Source: Prochlorococcus sp. AG-469-F22 (GTDB lineage: Bacteria; Cyanobacteriota; Cyanobacteriia; PCC-6307; Cyanobiaceae). Taken from it: 44,706 bases of DNA. Shown here one piece after another: positions 9,855-19,727 of the stretch. Both the position numbers and the translations under genes were made by a program. Where the stretch lies: the NCBI GenBank assembly GCA_003211655.1, contig QCSC01000002.1, forward strand, positions 1-44,706, in the 5' to 3' direction. How positions within the stretch are numbered: position 1 is the stretch's first letter; every line of letters begins with the position of its first letter. Under the pieces are notes generated by a model that did not search any database, was not told the origin of the DNA, and saw only the letters and a program-made list of their open reading frames with translations.

Positions 9855-10164
9855 TTTTAATTATTAAATTGTAGGACATTAAAATAAATCTAATTTTTAA
9901 TCAAGCCAAATTTATACCATTTAATAGCCAATTATTTTATGGTGAAATAAATGAAAATCTTACTACTTACACCGCTATGTTAAATACTGATAGGGCTAAT
10001 GCATTAGCTAAGTGGATACAAAACTGGAAAAAAACTTATAATGAAAATCCAAAGTTAAATTAATGTATTACTTGGTTTGAGTGGAAATATGAAGATAAAG
10101 AGCTCTCACCAAGCGACAAGAGTTCAATCGCAACCATCTTGAGATATAACTCGGAAGAATAATT

Positions 10165-10257
10165 ATGTATGGAATAGCAATTACTTATGCGGTTATTAGT
10201 TTGTTATTACTAGGTGGCTTTGCATATTTAACATTTAAAATGACCTCTAAAAAATGA
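10165..10257 (+). CDS. Tiny membrane protein (30 aa)
   Basis: MYGIAITYAVISLLLLGGFAYLTFKMTSKK, stop overlaps the next ATG. Confidence 0.4.
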   Translation: MYGIAITYAVISLLLLGGFAYLTFKMTSKK

Positions 10258-10349
10258 TTGGAAGTTTACCTAAATTAATTGCTCTTCTTATGGTTTTGCT
10301 ACTTGTAGGTAGTACTTTTGTTGGTGGGATTATTTACTTTTTAAGATGA
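10254..10349 (+). CDS. Tiny membrane protein (31 aa), translationally coupled to the preceding ORF
   Basis: MIGSLPKLIALLMVLLLVGSTFVGGIIYFLR; ATGA stop/start overlap at 10254-10257. Confidence 0.4.
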   Translation: MIGSLPKLIALLMVLLLVGSTFVGGIIYFLR

Positions 10350-10642
10350 GTTATGACATTGTTTTAAGCTAATAATGATTGTATTCTTGGGACACTTAAT
10401 CTAATTCAAAATCAAATCTTTTCGATGATGAAATCCTCAAATGATGAAGAAAAAGCTATCGATTAAATAGTAAAAATAATTCAAGATTTTCAATACAATG
10501 ATGAACTTAGTGAGAAAAAAAGAGAGATTTTAGATTAAGATAAAATATATGATTGACAGTTGATATAAATTAAAGATAAAAGTTCCTTTTTATCTAAAAC
10601 TTTATAAGCTTTTTCAGAAAATGTAAAAGAGCATAAAATATA

Positions 10643-11071
10643 TTATTGAATATCTTTAAATGCATTTAATAACCAACTAAAAAAGTTAAGAGGATTTAAA
10701 AGATCTCTTATTTTAGATTTTAATTTGTATTCTGTAGGAATAATTAGTGCTAATAAAGTCCAAGAAACTACTTTAATGAAATTAAAAATTTCAAACAGTA
10801 AATCAATTTCCTCTTCTATTTCTGCATTTTCTAAAATTTCTCCGTTTTCATTGAGTATGTCTATCTCTTCTTCAAAAAACCACTCCTCTTTTCCATTAGA
10901 GAGTTTTAAAATAACGCCAATACCTTTACCATCGGTGATTTTGAAATCAATTATTTGACATATTGATGAAATCTCAATTGCTTTTATACTTTCTTTCCCC
11001 AATCTTTTTTTGGCTAAATCAATTTTAATTTGAACGTTTGACCCTATTTGCGCTCTTTCATAAATTTTCAT
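10643..11071 (-). CDS. DUF2862-like cyanobacterial protein
   Basis: MKIYERAQIGSNVQIKIDLAKKRLGKESIKAIEIS...GKGIGVILKLSNGKEEWFFEEEIDIL resembles DUF2862 (G..V.....GVVL.L.dG...WFFEDEI). Confidence 0.65.
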   Translation of the reverse strand: MKIYERAQIGSNVQIKIDLAKKRLGKESIKAIEISSICQIIDFKITDGKGIGVILKLSNGKEEWFFEEEIDILNENGEILENAEIEEEIDLLFEIFNFIKVVSWTLLALIIPTEYKLKSKIRDLLNPLNFFSWLLNAFKDIQ

Positions 11072-11150
11072 TTTTTAAGTAATTATACTTATTTGTAATA
11101 TGAAATAGAGAATCAAATATCAATAAAAAAAGTAAGGGCTTTGAAATAAT

Positions 11151-11405
11151 TTGAATCATTTGTACTTTTCAGATCAAAAAAATATTTATAAATTTAGTTA
11201 TGAGAATACCTTGCTAAAGATGGAAAGTTGTCAAATCATTTTTCTAAATCTTGCAATAGTTGGATTTATTTCTCAACTTTTCAAATATATATTATTTTTC
11301 AATCGAAACTTGGTCTTGAAAAGAGATAATGCTAAAGATTTATTAGAAAAAATCTATAGCAAACCTTCTTCTTATGAGAGTTATATTAGAAAACTAAACT
11401 TTTAA
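11151..11405 (+). CDS. Hypothetical protein
   Basis: 84-aa ORF with a hydrophobic segment; no family recognised. Confidence 0.3.
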   Translation: MNHLYFSDQKNIYKFSYENTLLKMESCQIIFLNLAIVGFISQLFKYILFFNRNLVLKRDNAKDLLEKIYSKPSSYESYIRKLNF

Positions 11406-12166
11406 ATCTATTGAGAGATCCTGAACAATTAATTATATTTTTAGATGGATTTGCCTTTATTATTTTAATTGGTCTTTTTATTCTTTTATTTAAAAGCAAC
11501 AAATGGTTTAAAAGAAATAAAAATACAAGTTAACCCTATTTTCAGTCTCGAATGTAATCTGAGAATTAATAGTAAAGATAAAGAATGAATACCGCTGCAA
11601 AAATATTACTTTAGTGATCAAGGTCACAATTTTGATTGATTGATTTATACCAAGATCAAAATTGTTGGAATGATTTGTTAGGGTTTTGATCAAACAATTA
11701 AAAAGCGATGGAAGCCATAAATAAAATCCTACCTTTCGGTTTAAAAGTTCAGAAGTTAGTTCCATTTTTTATAGTCACTAAATTAGTTAGCTTCGTTGGG
11801 TTTGCAATCTTTATGATGAACCGCTAATGGATCAGAAACTTTTAGAGTAATTTTATTAACTATATTTGTTCCCTTCGCTGGATATAAAGTTTATAAATTT
11901 TTCAAGAAACTTTATAAATTATCAGAACCATCTTTTAAAAAAAAATCAGAAAAAATATTTAAAATTTGATTTAAATTTTTATCGAAAAACTATTAAAAAT
12001 AATTGTTTTTAAATCATCAAATTAAATAGTTATTTATATAGAATGATTTCCTAGAGTTATACAGAATATACATTAACTAATATTTTTTGAACACATAAGT
12101 ATTTTTACTCTTTAAAGTATCAAAACCTATTGGCATGCTGGTATTTCATTATAAAAATTAGCTTTT

Positions 12167-12346
12167 ATGCAAGAAAGAATTAATAAAGAAGTAAATAAAA
12201 ATTTATTTAATGAGATAGATATTAATCTTCTTTCTGGGATGCAATGTTCAGGGAATAATAAATTTCATCAAAATTATTTGGAAAAACTAAAATTCCAAAC
12301 TGAATCTGCATTTATAAATAAAAAATATAATAATTTTAAAAGTTAA
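12167..12346 (+). CDS. Hypothetical protein (59 aa)
   Basis: ATG-TAA ORF MQERINKEVNKNLFNEIDINLLSGMQCSGNNKFHQNYLEKLKFQTESAFINKKYNNFKS immediately upstream of the ycf34-like gene. Confidence 0.4.
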   Translation: MQERINKEVNKNLFNEIDINLLSGMQCSGNNKFHQNYLEKLKFQTESAFINKKYNNFKS

Positions 12347-12366
12347 ATTTATTTAGTTATATAAAA

Positions 12367-12618
12367 ATGTGTATTTGTATTAACTGTAAATTGGTCGATA
12401 GGTGTAAGACATATCATGATGTAGAAAAAAATCATGAGGTTGAACATCTAACTTCTTATCCTGATGTCACTGCTAAGAATCCAATAATTCATGTAAATCT
12501 AGTTAAAGAAAAAACTGGAAATTTTTCAATAGAATGGGATGTTAGATCTTGTTCTAGTTTTTATAAAGAGATTGGTAGATGGTCTAAAATCAATCCTGGG
12601 GTTGAGGTCCCCGCATAG
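12367..12618 (+). CDS. ycf34: Ycf34-like Fe-S protein
   Basis: MCICINCKLVDRCKTYHDVEKNH...P.IHV.L......FSIEWDVRSCSSFYKEIGRWSKINPGVEVP; four Cys and C-terminal pattern as in Ycf34. Confidence 0.88.
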   Translation: MCICINCKLVDRCKTYHDVEKNHEVEHLTSYPDVTAKNPIIHVNLVKEKTGNFSIEWDVRSCSSFYKEIGRWSKINPGVEVPA

Positions 12619-12789
12619 CGGAATTCATAACTTACACAAAAAGTCTAACCATTTAATAAAAGATTTTTTTAAGACTTTCTACTATTAAATTCAAAATAAA
12701 TAGTTCAATTATGAAATCAACCTACAAAAAGAACACAAAAGCCTCGCAAGTATAAATACCTAGATAATATAAGAATAGAATTTTATTTT

Positions 12790-13008
12790 ATGCTTATGAA
12801 ATATTTTCTTGATACAGCATTTAAACCTTACCAAGATATTTTTGAAATCCTAGAAAATCTTATGAGGATGGAAAAAATAATGGACTCAAAAAATGAGCAT
12901 TGGGATTTTTATAATGATAATATTCCAAATTGGTTTTATAAAATGATCATTATGATGGGAATATCTGTATTCTTCGGTTTTTTATTGATATTGGCTGGTT
13001 CTATTTAA
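12790..13008 (+). CDS. Hypothetical small membrane protein
   Basis: 72-aa ORF with C-terminal TM (MIIMMGISVFFGFLLILAGSI). Confidence 0.45.
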   Translation: MLMKYFLDTAFKPYQDIFEILENLMRMEKIMDSKNEHWDFYNDNIPNWFYKMIIMMGISVFFGFLLILAGSI

Positions 13009-13202
13009 TATTTATAGCTTTAATAATTTACTTGAAAATTGAATATTTTGAATTATTGAATTTAAATTCATAAAAAATTTTAAATGTATAATTAACTAAC
13101 ATTTTTTATTTCAATTAAAGTCTTAAGGCCTACATATCAAGGGTTTATAAAGATTGCCAGAGGTAAGATAATCTCCTAATTTGAGGGACAAGGCAATAAC
13201 TG

Positions 13203-13622
13203 TTAAACCATGACCAATACTTGGGCAACTTGGAAAAATACTTGCAAGCTGAAAGTTAGTTCAGACCACTCAACATATTGTCCATATACAAAGTAACTTC
13301 CCATCATCATAGTTATGAACCAAATAATTCTGAAACCCCATAAATTTTTCTTATGAAGATATTTTTCTGCAAAGTAAATTACAAAACTTGAAGAGACTAA
13401 AATTACAGTATTTATAAGCGGCATTTTTATATCAATCCCATTTATACCTGTGGGGTACCAAACAGGTGCACTAATTTTAAGGACACTGTAACCTACAAAA
13501 AAAGCAAAAAATATAATACTTTCCGAGCATAAAAATATAATAAATCCAGTCATATTATGGCCATCATGTTTTATATGACCTGGTTTATGATTTAAAGATA
13601 AATTTTGATTTTCTGTAAGCAT
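13203..13622 (-). CDS. Cytochrome oxidase subunit III (ARTO-type), apparently C-terminally truncated
   Basis: MTGFIIFLCSESIIFFAFFVGYSVLK... and SYFVYGQYVEWSELTFSL match the subunit III N-terminal helices. It stops at 139 aa, with no recognisable final-helix motif (typically TGFHGLHV). Confidence 0.8.
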   Translation of the reverse strand: MLTENQNLSLNHKPGHIKHDGHNMTGFIIFLCSESIIFFAFFVGYSVLKISAPVWYPTGINGIDIKMPLINTVILVSSSFVIYFAEKYLHKKNLWGFRIIWFITMMMGSYFVYGQYVEWSELTFSLQVFFQVAQVLVMV

Positions 13623-13624
13623 AT

Positions 13625-15316
13625 TTAAATTTTTTTGAGTGACTTCTCTATATAAAATTGCTCATCTTCAACAAATGGTTTATCTAGGCCATAGCAATAT
13701 GGTTCATTTAAAACCGTTGGGATATCTTCTTCAAAATTTTCGTGAGGAGGTGGAGAGGGAAGTAGCCATTCTAATCCTATAGCTTTCCAAGGATTTGGAG
13801 GAGCTGATTTTCCTCTTACCCACGAACTAACCATATTTAAGATAAAAGGAATAGAGGCAACGCCAAGAATAAAAGCTCCAATACTTGCTAAGACATTCCA
13901 TATAGCAAACTCAGGATCATATGATGCAACTCTTCTAGGCATTCCTAATAAACCAGCCCAATGAAGTGGTAACCAATTTAAAGTCGCTCCAATAAAAGTA
14001 AGCGCAAAATGTACTTTCCCTAAACCTTCATAAAACATCTTTCCTGTAAATTTTGGGAACCAGTGATAAATAGCTGCAAATATTCCAAAAGCAATGGTAT
14101 TAAAAATAATATAGTGAAAATGAGCAACAACAAAATATGTATTTCCAACATGTATGTCTACTGGGACTGTTGCAAGCATTACTCCCGTAATACCTCCAAA
14201 GATAAAATTAAATAATCCCCCCAAACAAAAAAGCATCGGTGTACTTAACCTAATATTCCCACCCCATAATGTAGCAATCCAAGCAAATACTTTTACACCT
14301 GTAGGTACAGCAATGAGCATAGTAGTAAACATAAATAAATTCCTCATCCACATCGGTGTACCTGTATAGAACATGTGATGAACCCAAACAACTAGAGAAA
14401 GAATAGTTATACCAAAAGAAGCTACAGCAACAAATTTATATCCAAAAAGAGGTTTTCTTGAATAAACAGGAAAAAGTTCAGAAAATATTCCAAATACAGG
14501 GAGAACCATCACATAGACAGCAGGATGAGAATAAAACCAGAAAAAATGTTGAAACAAAACAGGGTCACCTCCTCCCTCAACCCTGAAAAAACTTGTTCCA
14601 AATGTAAGATCAAAAAATAACATTATCGCTCCACCAGTCAAGGCAGGTAATCCTAGTAATTGCAATAATTGAGCTGCTAAAACAGTCCAAATAAAAATTG
14701 GCATTTTGAAAAAACCCATCCCTGGTGCTCGCATTCTTATTATTGTCGTAACAAAGTTGACAGCACCAATAATCGAAGAAATCCCAGATAACGATATTGC
14801 TATTATCCACAACATTTCCCCATTTATAATTTTTCCCAGAGGATTTTGAATACTTATAGGTGGATATGACCACCAACCTGAAGAGGCTGGACCTCCAGGG
14901 ACAAAAAAACTTAAAAGTAGAATTATTGAGAAAATTGGCACTAGCCAAAATGCTAAGGCATTAAGCTTTGGGAAAGCCATATCTGGCGCTCCTATCATTG
15001 GAGGTACAAGTAAATTTGTTAAGCCACTTAAAATAGGGAAAAGGAACAAAAAAAGCATTATTGTTCCGTGCATAGTGTAGAGGCCGTTGTAAACGGTTGG
15101 ATCAAAAAGATCTGAAGGGGGTGTTATTAACTCTCCTCTAATCAACATCCCTAAAAGACCGCCTATTAATAAGAAAAAAAGAGCTGTGACTATATATTGA
15201 ATGCCAATTACTTTGGCATCTGTATTAAAACTAAAAAACCTTTTCCAATCATTTGGCCCCTTAGGATAAGAATTTTTCGTCTTAACTAATCTTGGATCAT
15301 AATTAAAGATTGTCAT
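13625..15316 (-). CDS. Heme-copper oxidase subunit I (alternative terminal oxidase)
   Basis: Conserved heme/CuB ligands in YTMHGTIMLFLF, FWFYSHPAVYVMVLPVFG, VVWVHHMFYTG, DIHVGNTYFVVAHFHYIIFN. Confidence 0.96.
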   Translation of the reverse strand: MTIFNYDPRLVKTKNSYPKGPNDWKRFFSFNTDAKVIGIQYIVTALFFLLIGGLLGMLIRGELITPPSDLFDPTVYNGLYTMHGTIMLFLFLFPILSGLTNLLVPPMIGAPDMAFPKLNALAFWLVPIFSIILLLSFFVPGGPASSGWWSYPPISIQNPLGKIINGEMLWIIAISLSGISSIIGAVNFVTTIIRMRAPGMGFFKMPIFIWTVLAAQLLQLLGLPALTGGAIMLFFDLTFGTSFFRVEGGGDPVLFQHFFWFYSHPAVYVMVLPVFGIFSELFPVYSRKPLFGYKFVAVASFGITILSLVVWVHHMFYTGTPMWMRNLFMFTTMLIAVPTGVKVFAWIATLWGGNIRLSTPMLFCLGGLFNFIFGGITGVMLATVPVDIHVGNTYFVVAHFHYIIFNTIAFGIFAAIYHWFPKFTGKMFYEGLGKVHFALTFIGATLNWLPLHWAGLLGMPRRVASYDPEFAIWNVLASIGAFILGVASIPFILNMVSSWVRGKSAPPNPWKAIGLEWLLPSPPPHENFEEDIPTVLNEPYCYGLDKPFVEDEQFYIEKSLKKI

Positions 15317-15324
15317 ATCAGATT

Positions 15325-16260
15325 TTAACTATCATGAAGTCGTGCTTCAGAACCAACCTCATTAACTTTTGGATCAGGAGCAGGTTTAACTGTAGCCCAA
15401 CCTCTATTACCATTTCTTAGCCTTTTTTCATACAATCGGCCAGCAGGATTTAATCCATTTTGAGGTTCTTTTTTTACAGTCTCCTTAATCCATTTGTAAA
15501 AAATTTCTTCAGACTCTACGATTACATTTGTTTGGTTTTCTGAGAAATATGCACCACTAAACATTGCATCTCTTAATCTAAATACACCCTCTTTCGTAGG
15601 TGTAAGAGAATATGTAATTACACTTCCAGGAATAATATCTTGCTTTAATCTAAATGCCGGGACATAAAAGCTATGAATAACATCTTCTGTTATTAATCTA
15701 AAATTTGATCTTTTATCAACTGGCAAATGTAATTCAGAACTATGTATTCCATTTGGATAAACAAACTCCCAATTCCATTGTCTTGAAATCACATCAATAG
15801 GTCCATAATCAAAAACTTTTTTCTCCTCAACAAAAGGAACCTCCGCTCCAAAATCATATTTTATTTTTGACCCTAAGTTTTCAAGTTTATAATTAACACT
15901 TGTTGAGTATGTTGATATCCCCAAAACTAAAATAAGTGGAACTATTGTCCATATAATTTCAAGTTTTAAATTGCCTTCTAATGGTTCGCCATTACTTTCA
16001 TCATACTTGGGGGCTCTATTGAATACTAAAATCCAAGCCATTGTCCCTGTACAACCTAGAAAGATAAAAGTACCAATAGTTGTTTCAAAAGCAAATAGAT
16101 TATCTACATAATGAGCAGCTTCTGAGGCTTGTATTGGTAACCAACTATAAGACCAATATCCCATTAATAAACTAACTACGACGTTTAGAACTACTGCAAT
16201 AATAATTATAATAATGCTTGAAAAATTCTTTTTCTTTAACCTTCTTATTTTAGTATTCAT
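15325..16260 (-). CDS. Cytochrome/quinol oxidase subunit II (CuA-deficient)
   Basis: Two N-terminal TM helices, RQWNWEFVYPNG, DVIHSFYVPAFRLKQDIIPG; the CuA loop (usually C-S-E-x-C-G..H..M) reads RLRDAMFSGAYFSENQTNVIVES. Confidence 0.9.
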   Translation of the reverse strand: MNTKIRRLKKKNFSSIIIIIIAVVLNVVVSLLMGYWSYSWLPIQASEAAHYVDNLFAFETTIGTFIFLGCTGTMAWILVFNRAPKYDESNGEPLEGNLKLEIIWTIVPLILVLGISTYSTSVNYKLENLGSKIKYDFGAEVPFVEEKKVFDYGPIDVISRQWNWEFVYPNGIHSSELHLPVDKRSNFRLITEDVIHSFYVPAFRLKQDIIPGSVITYSLTPTKEGVFRLRDAMFSGAYFSENQTNVIVESEEIFYKWIKETVKKEPQNGLNPAGRLYEKRLRNGNRGWATVKPAPDPKVNEVGSEARLHDS

Positions 16261-16934
16261 TGGAAAATTTGATTAAGATCTTCTCCTCTTACAAGAAGTT
16301 GGTCAGCTGTAATATGAACTCCAAAGTCACTTGCAAGCCATGCTCCTAAACTGCCATGAAGCCCCATCAAAATTAAAATTAAGGCCCCTAAAGATATGTA
16401 AGACCAAGAGACTTGTCTTCCGAAATCCTTCCTAAAAACAAATCTTTGATAACCCCTCCATATAGTCATTGAAATCATTACAAATAGAATAGCTACTCCG
16501 CCTATGGCATGCCAAAGCATTGTAGATATTGCACTTTGACCTAAAATATTTTTCACTTCAGGTATCGGAACTGCGAGTAACATTTCAAAGAAACCAGTTG
16601 CAACCGTAAAGAAAGTTATAAAGGAAGCGGCAAGAATGTTATACCAACCAACATCATGAAATCCAACTCTCGTAACTGGAAAAGAAAGAAATCTTAGAAT
16701 TCTTTTTTCAAAAGGATAAAAGGCTCCTGCAATATCAAAGAATATTCCAATAGCAAATAAACCTATAGTTAAATGAACAAGATTTGGATGCAATGGAATT
16801 TTATAAGGCAAATCATTTGGACCCAACTTGTCTGATATTTCACTAATTGGTGATTTTATTAAAAGACAGAAAAGGTAGTTAATACTTTTTAAACCACCTA
16901 TTTGCAAAGAAAGATAATGATCAAAAATTATCAT
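16257..16934 (-). CDS. DUF2231 membrane protein
   Basis: PLHPNLVHLTIGLFAIGIFFDIAGAFYPF motif, 4 predicted TM; overlaps the upstream DUF2231 gene by 4 nt. Confidence 0.75.
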   Translation of the reverse strand: MIIFDHYLSLQIGGLKSINYLFCLLIKSPISEISDKLGPNDLPYKIPLHPNLVHLTIGLFAIGIFFDIAGAFYPFEKRILRFLSFPVTRVGFHDVGWYNILAASFITFFTVATGFFEMLLAVPIPEVKNILGQSAISTMLWHAIGGVAILFVMISMTIWRGYQRFVFRKDFGRQVSWSYISLGALILILMGLHGSLGAWLASDFGVHITADQLLVRGEDLNQIFQ

Positions 16935-17485
16935 AATAATCCATCTCTAACAGCCTGAACAACTGGTACAGTATGCAATCCATAAATCCAAACCAACATA
17001 TCTCCCAAATAAACCTGAGTACAAACTAAGGCTGCTAAAATCAAATCTATAAAAACAAACCCTTTTGATAGAACTTGAGGATTACTTTGTCTTGATACAT
17101 ATCGCCATCCTGTTATAACCGAGAGTACTCCTGCTAAGGACCATCCTATTGTGCTGTGATAGTTCAAAACATCTCTTGATACTCCATATGGATTACTTAG
17201 TCCCGCCTCAATTTGACCAAATACAATAGCAATAAAAATTGCTATTGTAGCAACGGTTAAATTTAAAAAACTTACTTCAAATAAATTAGGCTTTTTAAAA
17301 ATTATTCCAACAAAATCAAAGACTACAGCACCTAAAGCCATAGCAATTACAAAATGAACAACAATAGGATGAATGACATCAATCCAAGGAAGATTTTTTT
17401 CATTCAAGGCAGGAAGCAAACTTGAAAATATTGAAAAAGTATTGATCAATATATAAGCCATAAAATTAAAGGTTGAATGGACCAT
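16931..17485 (-). CDS. DUF2231 membrane protein
   Basis: DVIHPIVVHFVIAMALGAVVFDFVG motif, 4 TM; first gene of the oxidase operon. True start may be internal. Confidence 0.75.
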   Translation of the reverse strand: MVHSTFNFMAYILINTFSIFSSLLPALNEKNLPWIDVIHPIVVHFVIAMALGAVVFDFVGIIFKKPNLFEVSFLNLTVATIAIFIAIVFGQIEAGLSNPYGVSRDVLNYHSTIGWSLAGVLSVITGWRYVSRQSNPQVLSKGFVFIDLILAALVCTQVYLGDMLVWIYGLHTVPVVQAVRDGLL

Positions 17486-17959
17486 ATTTGAAAAGATATT
17501 TTCTATTAAATAAAGAGCTTCTTTTTCAAATCTATATATAATTTTTTAGATAAGCAACAATTTTAGAGACCTTTTAATGTATTAATAATGTATTAAATTT
17601 TATTCGAAGAATATATCATTATTGTGTAAAAGTTATTTTTACCTTCTAATGTAAATTATTTATCTATCCAATTATTTTTAATTAATAAAAATAAAAAATA
17701 ATTATCTATAAGTTCCAAGAATATTTTTTCAGCTATCAGAATTTATCTTTTAATTAAATTTTAAATCTACATAAAAAGATAAAAAATAATCAGAGAAAAA
17801 TAAAGTCTGAAAATTGGTTAAAGAAAAAATTTTTTAATAAATTATTCTATTTTCTAGGTCATTATACTTTCTTAAGAAATAAATATCACAGTATCTTGAA
17901 AACTTAATTACACATTTTTTCGTAATCATTTATTAGTTTATTTAAAAGAATAAATACCA

Positions 17960-18169
17960 TTGGAAATTTTTATCGTAGGAATTGGTTTATTAATTGGCCT
18001 AATCTTTAGTTGGGTTATGGGTTTGCCCGGTGGTGATATTTTCATTTGGATTTTCTGTCTTTTTCTTGGATTAAAAGTTGGCGAAATAATTTTTTCAGAT
18101 GAGAATAAAGATGATGATGATGATGATCTTGATGGAGGGATTTTAATTCCAGATTTTCAAGGAATATAA
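17960..18169 (+). CDS. Small membrane protein with poly-Asp tail
   Basis: Two hydrophobic segments then SDENKDDDDDDLDGG (GATGATGATGAT repeat). Confidence 0.5.
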   Translation: MEIFIVGIGLLIGLIFSWVMGLPGGDIFIWIFCLFLGLKVGEIIFSDENKDDDDDDLDGGILIPDFQGI

Positions 18170-18347
18170 TTTGAATTACAGGCTTTAAATTAACCCTGTT
18201 TTAACTGGACAAGAACTCCTATATGTTCATAAAGAAATAGTAGTAAAGTAGATACCTAAAAAAAATTTTTAAAATCTAAATAAAATATATATTTTTAAAA
18301 TCTACTTAATTATGTTTGCTAGACCATAAATAGAGCTAAATTTAATT

Positions 18348-18524
18348 ATGAAAGCAAAAACATTCTATGCAAAAAATTTCAATTTTGATAATGCATCAAA
18401 AGATCAGATAATTTTTCTTGCTGTTTCAGGGTTAATTATTTTCTTTGCGAAAGCTGCTTATGATCTATATCTTCATAATCCTGCTTTTCATATGTTTATA
18501 CAAAGTAAAGGAATATTTTTATAA
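18348..18524 (+). CDS. Small membrane protein (58 aa)
   Basis: ATG-TAA ORF MKAKTFYAKNFNFDNASKDQIIFLAVSGLIIFFAKAAYDLYLHNPAFHMFIQSKGIFL. Confidence 0.4.
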   Translation: MKAKTFYAKNFNFDNASKDQIIFLAVSGLIIFFAKAAYDLYLHNPAFHMFIQSKGIFL

Positions 18525-18840
18525 ATAAAAAATTTAAAAAAAATTTATTCAAATCAAGTTTTTTAATATTTATTAGCTAAAAATTTTCTATTTTAATATC
18601 ATTTTATGTAGATGATTTTTTAGTACATACGTTAGATTTTGCCCAAACTTTTTTGATTATAGATTTATAATCTATGAAGTTTGAGACAATGGAAAGTAAG
18701 GCTTTTAATTAATTGCATTTAAGAAGCTTCGACTAATTATTAACATTATAAAATTTTGTTCATTAAGCATTATCAAATAATTATTTATAAGTAATTTTTA
18801 AAAGTAAATGATGTATTTTTAGCTATTTATTATGTAAAAG

Positions 18841-19026
18841 TTGTCCTTGACTCTTTTAGGAAATATTTTTATTGTCCTCATATGCATTCCTTATATTAAA
18901 CAAATGTATCTCTTTGCAGTCTTGGGCTTTTTTGCTGCCTTTATTGCTTTTATGAAATTCGGATCAAATGATTTTGGTATTTCATCAAGTAAATCTCAAT
19001 TAAAAGATCAAATAACTTCTAAGTAA
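18841..19026 (+). CDS. Small membrane protein
   Basis: 61-aa ORF, TM segments, TTG start; contains ...FGSNDFGISSSKSQ. Confidence 0.45.
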   Translation: MSLTLLGNIFIVLICIPYIKQMYLFAVLGFFAAFIAFMKFGSNDFGISSSKSQLKDQITSK

Positions 19027-19044
19027 AAAATTTATCATTTTATT

Positions 19045-19146
19045 ATGGAAACTCTTTCTATTTTAAGCTTTTTTTTATTGGTAATTACTTTCTTTGCTAG
19101 AGGTAAAAATGATTTTGGTCTAAAACCTAAACCAAAAAAGGATTAA
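19045..19146 (+). CDS. Tiny membrane protein (33 aa)
   Basis: METLSILSFFLLVITFFARGKNDFGLKPKPKKD. Confidence 0.4.
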   Translation: METLSILSFFLLVITFFARGKNDFGLKPKPKKD

Positions 19147-19218
19147 TTATTTTTGAACTATCTTTTAGCAAGTCATCCAAATATAAATTAAGTTTTTTTA
19201 ATTTTTTAAATATCTTTT

Positions 19219-19353
19219 ATGAAATCATCAGAAGGATCCAATTCACTAAGAAAAAAACTACAAAATAGTATTTTAAAATTTATTCTTATCTCAATAGGTA
19301 TATCTGTAGTTATATTTTCTTATCAAAAAGACGGATTCTTTTTTGGGATTTAA
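19219..19353 (+). CDS. Small membrane protein (44 aa)
   Basis: MKSSEGSNSLRKKLQNSILKFILISIGISVVIFSYQKDGFFFGI. Confidence 0.35.
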   Translation: MKSSEGSNSLRKKLQNSILKFILISIGISVVIFSYQKDGFFFGI

Positions 19354-19727
19354 TAACTTATAGTCTCTTATTAAATATGGAGAAATGTTATTCTAATTGC
19401 TTAAATTTTAGAGGGTCTTAAATTCTTAGATAATTAATTCCTCCCCCTCAGTTTAAAGCGGATTATTACCACTAATAACTAACCCGTAATAAACGAGAAC
19501 TCCAAGTAAAAGAAGAATAAACGCTATTTTGTTTGAGCTGTCTGAAATAATAAAAAAGTAATTTTAAACATTTTATATCAGGTAAAAAAAATTTTTTATC
19601 TTTTGTATATTTATTATGTCTCAACTGTTACAGACAATAATAAATTTTAAACACCTAACTCATAACTTATTTACTTTAAAATTCTTTTATAAATCATTAA
19701 AGTCTGATGTAATTATTTATTTTTAAT

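Noticed and set aside
11508-11765. 85-aa minus ORF
   Set aside because: No recognisable motif, no clear signals, compositionally like AT-rich spacer.
14154-14948. ORFs 14154-14369 and 14610-14948 inside oxidase subunit I
   Set aside because: Antisense/alternate frames of a gene with all conserved heme-copper ligands.
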